A stretch of 6,317 nt of DNA, taken from contig PXQZ01000035.1 of assembly GCA_003021755.1 (NCBI GenBank), forward strand, positions 5,887 through 12,203, in the 5' to 3' direction. The DNA comes from Halobacteriales archaeon QH_8_67_36. Lineage in GTDB: Archaea > Halobacteriota > Halobacteria > Halobacteriales > Haloarculaceae. Made by a program: the position numbers and the translations under genes. Shown piece by piece: positions 1-5,000 of the stretch; the first letter of the stretch is position 1; each line of letters starts with the position of its first letter. The notes under the pieces were generated by a model. The model made no database searches and was not told the origin of the DNA. It saw only the letters and a list, made by a program, of their open reading frames with translations.

Positions 1-24
1 CGCTGGTGAGCGCTCAACCCCGGG

Positions 25-263
25 TCAAAAACGTGGGCGAAAAAGGCCGACGGCTCGGCCACGGACCTCGCCGTCGGTGACCCGCCGCTCTGCTCGGCGG
101 ACGATGTCATACAACGCCGCCGAATCCTCACCACGCAGCCACAGGCGACTCGATTCGACCCACAAGTCATAATATCGTCCGTATCTCCGGAGCAGTACAC
201 CGCTCTGTACCGCGGGATGTCGAAAACACTCCCGCGACCGGGCGAAACCGCGGCCCCGCTCAT
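25..263 (-). pseudogene. Small protein of unknown function, probably frameshifted
   Basis: I do not recognise this protein. On the minus strand an ATG at 263-261 opens a frame whose first 30 residues look coding (including GRGSVFDIPRYRAVY). Around 170-176 the coding look jumps to another frame, which continues YYDLWVESSRLWLRGE and then RRAERRVTDGEVRGRAVGLF and stops with TGA at 27-25. Restoring one base near the GAC-GAT-AT run would join them into one protein of about 80 residues with no visible signal peptide or membrane segment. The second half alternates acidic and basic residues as haloarchaeal globular proteins do. The first frame continues open to the left edge after the break but turns into Ser/Cys/Arg-rich text unlike a halophile protein. 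The start codon sits at the edge of the palindrome at 262-341. Seen: two frames that join. Inferred: one broken gene. Chance open reading in GC-rich DNA remains possible. Confidence 0.35.
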
Positions 264-341
264 ACTGGTGGCTGTAACAAACTGAAGGAATTCACCACCC
301 CGGGGTGGCGAATATCTTTACGAACGTACAGCCACCAGTAT
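262..341. repeat. 80-base two-armed palindrome
   Basis: The outer arms are perfect 15-base inverted copies: ATACTGGTGGCTGTA at 262-276 and TACAGCCACCAGTAT at 327-341. An inner palindrome shares exactly the same centre (301.5): CCACCCC/GGGGTGG is perfect at 295-308 and extends to 291-312 with one mismatch. Between the two, 283-290 and 313-320 pair partly. The whole could extrude as a cruciform or fold as an RNA hairpin, bind a dimeric regulator, or be a miniature mobile element whose ends are the outer arms. No clear target duplication flanks it. The minus-strand ATG of the small broken gene touches the left arm, which suits an operator or promoter role. Confidence 0.75.
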
Positions 342-403
342 CAGTTCCCGGAGACGCTGCGCGCCTTCCGACCATCGCGACGCCTGCTGTGTCGCTCGGT
401 CCC

Positions 404-428
404 GTGAGATGCCCACCGGGCGTCTCAC
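404..428 (+). repeat. 11-bp stem hairpin downstream of ilvD
   Basis: GTGAGATGCCC (404-414) pairs with GGGCGTCTCAC (418-428) around a three-base ACC loop. One pair is T410-G422. This is a G-U wobble in a plus-strand RNA but an A-C mismatch in a minus-strand RNA, so the fold favours plus-strand transcription. It lies 26-50 bases beyond the ilvD stop. No T-run follows in either direction, so it is not a classic terminator; a REP-like palindrome or an RNA 3'-end structure is equally possible. Confidence 0.6.
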
Positions 429-435
429 GACCTTC

Positions 436-454
436 GCAAACGCGTCGCGTTTGC
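436..454. repeat. Perfect 9-bp palindrome abutting the ilvD stop
   Basis: GCAAACGCG (436-444) and CGCGTTTGC (446-454) are perfect inverted copies around a single central T. The palindrome ends one base before the ilvD stop codon TGA (457-455 on the minus strand), so an ilvD transcript would carry this structure at the very end of the reading frame, followed by the hairpin at 404-428. Likely an mRNA 3' structure or a dispersed short palindrome; function is inferred only. Confidence 0.6.
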
Positions 455-2114
455 TCACTCCCACTTCGCGCCGGGATTCGTCACGGCGCCGTTGGATGCC
501 GAGCCGAAGTCGCGGTGGTACTTTGCGAGGATACCGGTGTCGTACTGCGGTTCGGGGTCATAGTCCCCGAGGCGGGCTTCGATTTCCTCGTCCGTGAGGT
601 CAACGGAGAGTTCCAGTTCGTCGATGTCGATGGTGATGGTGTCGCCGTCCTCCAGCGCGGAACCGTCCGTCGGTAAACAGCGCGACGTCCTCGGCGTGTC
701 CCTGCCCGGCGACGGCGGACGTGACGCCGAGCATCTCCCGCATCCCCGGGCCGCCCTGTGGGCCCTCGTTGCGGATGCCGATGACGTCGCCCGATTCGAC
801 GTTCCCGTCCTGAACGTACCGCATCGCGTCCTCCTCGTTGTCGAAGATGCGGACCGGGCCCTCGTGGTGCATGTGGTCCTCGCCGGTAATCTTGATGACG
901 GCGCCGTCGGGCGCGAGGTTGCCGGTGAGGATGCGGATGGCGCCCTGCTCGTTTTTGGGCTCCTCGACGGTGTAGAGGAAGTCCGCGTCGAGGTCGTCGA
1001 TGGCCGGCGGGTCGATGCGTTCGAGCCCTTCGGCGAGCGTCTCGCCGGTGACCGTCATCGCGTCGCCGTGGAGCAGGTCCGCGTCGAGCAGTGCCTTGAG
1101 GACGACCGGGACGCCGCCGACCTCGAAGAGATCGTTCATCACGCGGGTGCCACCGGGCTGGAGGTTGGCGATTTTGGGCGTCCGCCGGCTTATCTCGTTG
1201 AACGTCTCGATGTCGAGGTCGATGTCGGCCTCGGCGGCCATCGCCAGCAGGTGGAGGACGGCGTTCGTGGAGCCGCCGGTGGCCACCTGTAGCGCGATGG
1301 CGTTCTCGAACGATTCACGGGTGAGGATGTCCGACGGTTTCCGGTCGTTCTCGATGGCATCGACGACGACGTCGCCGGCTTCCTCGGCGATTTCGTATCG
1401 GGCCTCGTGTTCGGCCGGCGCGCCGGAGGAACCCAGCGGCGCCAGGCCGATGGTCTCGGAGATGGCGGCCATCGTGTTCGCCGTGAACATCCCGCCACAG
1501 GAGCCCGCACCCGGGCAGGCGTGGCGTTCCATCTCGTCGAGTTCGTCCTCGCTCATGTCGCCGTCGGCGACGGCGCCGACGCCCTCGAAGACGTTCTGGA
1601 TGGTGATCTCGCGGCCGTCGTGTTCGCCTGGCATGATGGAGCCGCCATAGACGAAGACGCTCGGCAGGTCCGTCCGGATGGAGGCCATCATCATCCCGGG
1701 CATGTTCTTGTCACAGCCGCCGATGGTGACGAGGCCGTCCATCCGCTCGCCGAAGGAGACCAGCTCGACGGAGTCAGCGATGACCTCCCGCGAGATGAGC
1801 GACGCTTTCATCCCTTCGGTCCCCATCGAGACGGCGTCGGAGATGGTGATGGTCCCGAACTCGATTGGCATCCCGTCCGAATCGTCGATGCCGTCGTAGG
1901 CCGCCTCGGCCACGTCGCCCAGGTGGACGTTACACGGTGTGATGTCCGCAGCGGGGTTTGCGACGCCGACCATCGGCGAGGAGAGGTCCTCGTCGTCGTA
2001 CCCCATCGCCCGGAACATCGCCCGGGACGGGGCCTGATCGGTCCCTTCGGTGACTTCGCTGCTGCGCAGGTTCGGGTCCTTCCCCGACGCGTCGGGCTCT
2101 TCCTGCTTGCTCAT
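455..2114 (-). pseudogene. ilvD: Dihydroxy-acid dehydratase, interrupted by an internal deletion and frameshift
   Basis: IlvD removes water from 2,3-dihydroxy acids to give the 2-keto acid precursors of valine, isoleucine and leucine, using an Fe-S cluster and Mg2+ in the cytosol. The first 485 residues are clearly this family: PCNVHL (Cys61), GGCDKNMPG (Cys134, with Lys135 as the residue carbamylated in homologues) and CPGAGSCGGMFTANTM (Cys206). The family motif TDGRFSG breaks off after TDGRF (F485, codon 662-660). The frame then runs into an Arg/His tail and stops at 602-600. In another frame, 658-458 encodes a normal IlvD C-terminus of 67 residues, ALEDGDTITIDIDELEL to VTNPGAKWE, with TGA at 457-455. 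About 23 codons less one base (roughly 68 bases) appear to be missing, including the conserved active-site serine; restoring them gives about 575 residues, usual for the family. The ATG at 2114 is supported by a TATA-like box. Family identity is certain. Whether the lesion is a real mutation or a sequence error is open. Confidence 0.9.
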
Positions 2115-2138
2115 ACACCGTCGATAGCCGCGGGGAAC

Positions 2139-2144
2139 CTTAAA
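2139..2144 (-). promoter_or_regulatory. TATA-like box of ilvD
   Basis: On the minus strand TTTAAG lies 25-30 bases upstream of the ilvD ATG. This is the spacing expected if transcription starts at or next to the start codon, the leaderless arrangement common in haloarchaea. No Shine-Dalgarno-like purine run lies in the 12 bases before the ATG, which agrees. The motif is short and the call rests mainly on its position. Confidence 0.5.
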
Positions 2145-2232
2145 CGACTTGTTGATACCGTCACCTGCGGTCGCGCGGCGAAAGCGTCCGGTGACGGCAG
2201 CTTCTTTTCGACACCCCTATGAAGGGTTTCGT

Positions 2233-3204
2233 ATGGCGACGGTCACGACGGCGGCGAGACTCCACTTCGGCTTCCAGAACCTCTCGCTGGCCCACGAGCG
2301 GCTGTACGGCGGCGTCGGGCTCGCACTGAAGAAGCCACGGCTGGTAGTCGAGGCCGAACCGGCCGACGCGCTCGACTGCGACGACGATACGGCCGAACCG
2401 TACGCGCGGCGCGTGCTTGACGTACTGGACGTGCCGGGCGCGGTCGTTCGGGTCCACGAGCGGTTCCCGCGCCACATCGGCCTCGGCAGCGGGACCCAGC
2501 TGGCACTGGCAACGCTCGTCGCCGTCGCGCGGGCCCACGAGACGACCGCCGACGCGCGGACGGTGGCCCCGCGACTGGGACGGGGCGGGCGCAGCGGTGT
2601 CGGCGTCGGGACGTTCGAGAGCGGCGGCTTCGTCGTTGACGGCGGCCACCCGACGGAACGGTTCACACACGAACCCCCGGCCGAGGGCGACTGGGACGTC
2701 CCGCCGGTGGTCGCGAGCCACCACGTGCCTGCCGACTGGCGGTTCCTGCTGCTCATCCCCGACACCGACCCCGGCCGGAGCGGGAGCGACGAGGACCGCA
2801 GCATGCGGACGGCCATCGAGCGGGCCGACCCCGGCATCGCCGACCAGATATCGGCGCTGCTCACCCGCCGGCTGCTGCCGGCCATCGCGACGCGTAGTCG
2901 GCGGGACTTCGGCGGCGCGGCGGCCCGTCTCGGACGGTTGAACGGCGCGTGGTACGCCGACGAGCAGGGCGGGGTCTACCGCCCGCCCGCGGGCAGTATC
3001 GTCGAACGCCTCGCCGACGCACCCTCGGTCACCGGCGCCGGCCAGTCCTCCTGGGGCCCGACGGTGTGGGGGCTGACCGACACCGACGGGATAGCACGGG
3101 CAAAGGACGCCGGCTACCGCGCGCTGGAGGCAGCGGGCGTCGGCGGCGAGGTCCACGTGGCTGCCCCACGAAACACCGGGGCGTCGCTCGCCGAGAACGA
3201 GTGA
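2233..3204 (+). CDS. Beta-ribofuranosylaminobenzene 5'-phosphate synthase family protein (GHMP fold)
   Basis: This 323-residue protein matches the archaeal beta-RFAP synthase family, which in methanogens joins 4-hydroxybenzoate or 4-aminobenzoate to PRPP with loss of CO2 and pyrophosphate, the first committed step of the methanopterin arm. Visible landmarks are ARLHFGFQNLS near residues 8-18, a GHMP-type phosphate loop HIGLGSGTQLALA at 81-93, a Gly-rich SGVGVGTFESGGFVVDGG at 121-138, and the C-terminal GAGQSSWGPTVWGL at 268-281. Length fits the family. I start at ATG 2233 because the conserved N-terminal motif follows at once; the upstream in-frame start at 2149 would add 28 unconserved residues and overlap the ilvD promoter. 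The gene is divergent from ilvD (118 bases apart), and cofG follows on the same strand after about 300 bases, so it is probably not in the same transcript. Haloarchaea are thought to use folates, so the true substrate here is uncertain; a sugar-kinase-like role cannot be excluded. Confidence 0.85.
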   Translation: MATVTTAARLHFGFQNLSLAHERLYGGVGLALKKPRLVVEAEPADALDCDDDTAEPYARRVLDVLDVPGAVVRVHERFPRHIGLGSGTQLALATLVAVARAHETTADARTVAPRLGRGGRSGVGVGTFESGGFVVDGGHPTERFTHEPPAEGDWDVPPVVASHHVPADWRFLLLIPDTDPGRSGSDEDRSMRTAIERADPGIADQISALLTRRLLPAIATRSRRDFGGAAARLGRLNGAWYADEQGGVYRPPAGSIVERLADAPSVTGAGQSSWGPTVWGLTDTDGIARAKDAGYRALEAAGVGGEVHVAAPRNTGASLAENE

Positions 3205-3270
3205 GACAGTGGACCACGCGTATTCACAGCCCGAATCCCGGCAGTGTTTAGCTAAGCGACAACGAGGGCA

Positions 3271-3431
3271 GACAGCCAGAAAGCCCCCGCGTTCTCAGCT
3301 CCCGCGGCTTGCTGCGCTCCAGTAGGTGCTTGCGTCGTCCTCAGAAATCTTCGATTTCTGATGGGCTGCGGGAGAGCTTCGCTCTACCGAACGCCGGGGT
3401 TCGTGTAGCCCGTCGGGGCTTTCGGGCTGTC
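3271..3431. repeat. 161-base element with inverted ends and nested hairpins
   Basis: The ends are 17-base inverted repeats matching at 16 positions: GACAGCCAGAAAGCCCC (3271-3287) and GGGGCTTTCGGGCTGTC (3415-3431). Inside lie nested pairings: GCGTTC (3289-3294) with GAACGC (3389-3394), CTCCCGC (3299-3305) with GCGGGAG (3368-3374), a perfect 9-bp hairpin TCAGAAATC-TTC-GATTTCTGA (3341-3361), and AGAGC-TTC-GCTCT (3373-3385). It fills most of the gap between the RFAP synthase gene and cofG and has no convincing reading frame. It resembles the dispersed structured repeats or MITE-like elements of haloarchaeal intergenic regions. No target duplication is obvious. The rest of this gap (3205-3270 and 3432-3503) shows nothing clear, apart from weak AT-richer stretches TTACTAG (3464-3470) and CTTTTG (3474-3479) that could serve the cofG promoter. 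Confidence 0.7.
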
Positions 3432-3503
3432 CTGAGTCGTTCTGCTCTCTGAGCCGGCCACAGTTACTAGACGCTTTTGTCCGTCGACCACGGATTCAGG
3501 GAC

Positions 3504-4622
3504 GTGATTCCGGGCGCCGACGAGTACGACGTAGACCTGTCCATCGACGAGCGGGACGTCGAGCGGCTGCTGTCAGTGATGCCCGAGGACGTCGACACGG
3601 CGCCCGAACTGAGCTACTGCCGGAACGTCTTCGTCCCGCTGACGACGGCGTGTCGGTACACCTGCACCTACTGCACGTACTACGACCCGCCGGGAGAGGC
3701 GACGTTACTGTCACCCGAGGAGATACGCGAGACCTGTCGAGCGGGCGCGGCGGCGGGCTGTACGGAGGCCCTGTTCACCTTCGGCGACGACCCCGACGAC
3801 CGCTACACGGAGCTGTACGATCAGCTCGACTCGCTGGGACACGAGAGCATCCACGAGTACCTGCGGGAGGCCTGCGAAATCGCGCTCTCGGAGGGGTTGC
3901 TCCCCCACGCCAATCCGGGCGACCAGACCCGCGAGCAGATGGCCACCGTCGCGGACCTGAACGCCTCGATGGGTGTGATGCTGGAGACGACGGCCGATGT
4001 CCGAGCCCACGGTGGACCGCGTGCGAAGAGTCCGGGCCAGCGGCTCGCGACGATTCGGACCGCCGGCGAACTCGGGGTCCCCTTCACGACGGGTATTCTG
4101 GTGGGCATCGGCGAGGACTGGCGCGACCGGGCCGAGAGCGTCCTCGCCATCGCGGCGATGCACGAGCGCTACGGCCACGTTCAGGAGGTCATCGTCCAGC
4201 CCGTCGTCGAAAACGAGCGCTGGCGCGGGGGGTCGCCGGACCTGGCGACGATGCGGCGAGCGACGGCGATGGCCCGTGCCGGGCTGCCCGACGACGTGTC
4301 GGTCCAGGTGCCGCCCAACCTCGCGCCGGCACGGGAACTGGTCGACTGCGGCATCGACGACCTGGGCGGGGTGTCGCCGGTGACCGACGACCACATCAAC
4401 CCCGACTACGCCTGGCCGGCCCTGCGGGAACTGGAGGCCGTCGCCGAGAGTGCCGGCATCCCCCTGACGGAGCGCCTGCCCGTCTACGACCGGTTCGTCG
4501 AGGCAGGGTGGTGCCCGCCGGCCATCGAGCGGGCCATCGACGCCGAGGGGGCGGCCGGTGGTCGGCTCCGGGCGGTGCTGGAACGAGGCGAAAACCCGAC
4601 GACGGCGGTCAGCTCCGACTGA
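3504..4622 (+). CDS. cofG: 7,8-didemethyl-8-hydroxy-5-deazariboflavin (FO) synthase subunit 1, radical SAM
   Basis: CofG performs the second half of FO synthesis: it ring-closes the adduct that CofH makes from tyrosine and 5-amino-6-ribitylaminouracil. FO is the chromophore of coenzyme F420 and can also serve as a photolyase antenna. The 372-residue protein has the radical SAM cluster motif CRYTCTYC (Cys50, Cys54, Cys57), TFGDDPDDRY at 92-101 in the place of the SAM-contacting segment, ETTADVRAHGGPRAKSPGQR around 161-180, GILVGIGED at 197-205, and SPVTDDHINP near 291-300, all as in the family. I chose GTG 3504 because the protein then begins (M)IPGADEYDVD, as I recall haloarchaeal CofG proteins begin. 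A TTG at 3477 in the same frame would add nine residues and is the main alternative. The 3' end overlaps the convergent HTH remnant by 14 bases, and cofH lies beyond it in the opposite direction. The reading frame is intact. Confidence 0.95.
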   Translation: MIPGADEYDVDLSIDERDVERLLSVMPEDVDTAPELSYCRNVFVPLTTACRYTCTYCTYYDPPGEATLLSPEEIRETCRAGAAAGCTEALFTFGDDPDDRYTELYDQLDSLGHESIHEYLREACEIALSEGLLPHANPGDQTREQMATVADLNASMGVMLETTADVRAHGGPRAKSPGQRLATIRTAGELGVPFTTGILVGIGEDWRDRAESVLAIAAMHERYGHVQEVIVQPVVENERWRGGSPDLATMRRATAMARAGLPDDVSVQVPPNLAPARELVDCGIDDLGGVSPVTDDHINPDYAWPALRELEAVAESAGIPLTERLPVYDRFVEAGWCPPAIERAIDAEGAAGGRLRAVLERGENPTTAVSSD

Positions 4623-4783
4623 AATAGGCGAGAACGCGGGCCTCGACTTTCCGGCGGTGTTCGCCGACCGTGCCGGGTGCACAGTCCAGCGCCGCGGCGA
4701 GGTCGTCGCGGGTCGTCCCGCGGGTTCATACAGTAGCCCCGGTCGATGGCGGTTTCGAGGACGGTCTGCTGGCGCTCGCATCG
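4609..4783 (-). pseudogene. Remnant of an HTH_10 (bacterio-opsin activator type) regulator, frameshifted
   Basis: Read on the minus strand, 4783-4717 encodes CRCERQQTVLETAIDRGY followed by CMNPR, and from about 4716 the next frame encodes TTRDDLAAALDCAPGTVGEH and then RRKVEARVLAYFSRS with TGA at 4611-4609. Joined, these form the C-terminal DNA-binding domain of the haloarchaeal HTH_10 family, in which ERQ..VLE.A...GY precedes a helix-turn-helix containing APGTVGEH. The join needs only two extra bases: CGG-GACG in place of CGG-GAGACG, so loss of one GA unit explains the break and would restore PRETTRDD. Only about 55 residues remain. The usual long N-terminal sensor part is absent, and no in-frame ATG or GTG lies upstream before the stop near 4861. 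An ATG at 4813 in a third frame (SVSGLSVTVDAS) could be the old start if there were a second break. The stop overlaps the 3' end of cofG, tail to tail. Family assignment is from pattern recognition; non-function is inferred. Confidence 0.6.
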
Positions 4784-4892
4784 ACAGTGACGCTCAAGCC
4801 CGAAACCGACATCGGGATGGCGCCGCGGCGGTGCCGAACCGCACGGACACCTATAGGGCTATGTGATAGCTATACCACCGTCGGAGGGGGAC

Positions 4893-4903
4893 TTATTTTT
4901 AAA
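4893..4903 (-). promoter_or_regulatory. AT-rich island, promoter-like on the minus strand
   Basis: TTTAAAAATAA on the minus strand is a strong match to an archaeal TATA box and the most AT-rich stretch in the window. It would place a transcription start near 4870-4876, directed at the HTH remnant. The same bases read on the plus strand give a run of five T (4896-4900), which could instead help end cofG transcripts about 270 bases beyond its stop. Position favours the promoter reading. Confidence 0.4.
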
Positions 4904-4923
4904 CTCGGGCGTGCCTCTGACAG

Positions 4924-4942
4924 CCCACCCGTGTGGGGTTTT
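4924..4942 (+). terminator. Weak hairpin plus T4, possible terminator
   Basis: CCCAC (4924-4928) pairs with GTGGG (4933-4937) around a CCGT loop and is followed by G and TTTT (4939-4942) on the plus strand. This would suit the end of a plus-strand transcript reading out of cofG, before it enters cofH antisense. The stem is only five pairs and archaeal termination depends mostly on T-runs, so this is tentative. The rest of 4784-5000 holds no gene I can support beyond the promoter-like island. Confidence 0.25.
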
Positions 4943-5000
4943 GTCCCGTCGAGCGACCGGTGTGGCCGTCTCGTCCCGACAGCGGCCGGTGTCTATGACA

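Noticed and set aside
600..659. His/Arg-rich tail of the ilvD frame as a metal-binding domain
   Set aside because: It is the out-of-frame reading of the normal IlvD C-terminus; the proper frame gives conserved IlvD sequence.
1407..2222. Plus-strand open frame opposite ilvD
   Set aside because: His/Asp/Val-rich antisense shadow of the ilvD reading frame; no family features.
2149..2232. Upstream start extending the RFAP synthase by 28 residues
   Set aside because: The added residues are unlike the family N-terminus, which starts at the ATG at 2233, and the extension would overlap the ilvD promoter region.
2161..3156. Minus-strand open frame opposite the RFAP synthase gene
   Set aside because: Antisense shadow; the plus strand carries the conserved GHMP motifs.
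3271..3431. CRISPR array or tRNA-like structure
   Set aside because: The repeats are inverted and nested rather than regularly spaced direct repeats, and no cloverleaf with a T-arm sequence can be drawn.
3650..4627. Second plus-strand frame inside cofG
   Set aside because: Arg/Gly/Pro-rich out-of-frame reading of cofG without any domain.
3711..4781. Long minus-strand open frame opposite cofG
   Set aside because: It is antisense to a clear radical SAM gene, is rich in Arg/Pro/Gly, and has no recognisable motif: a shadow of high-GC coding DNA.
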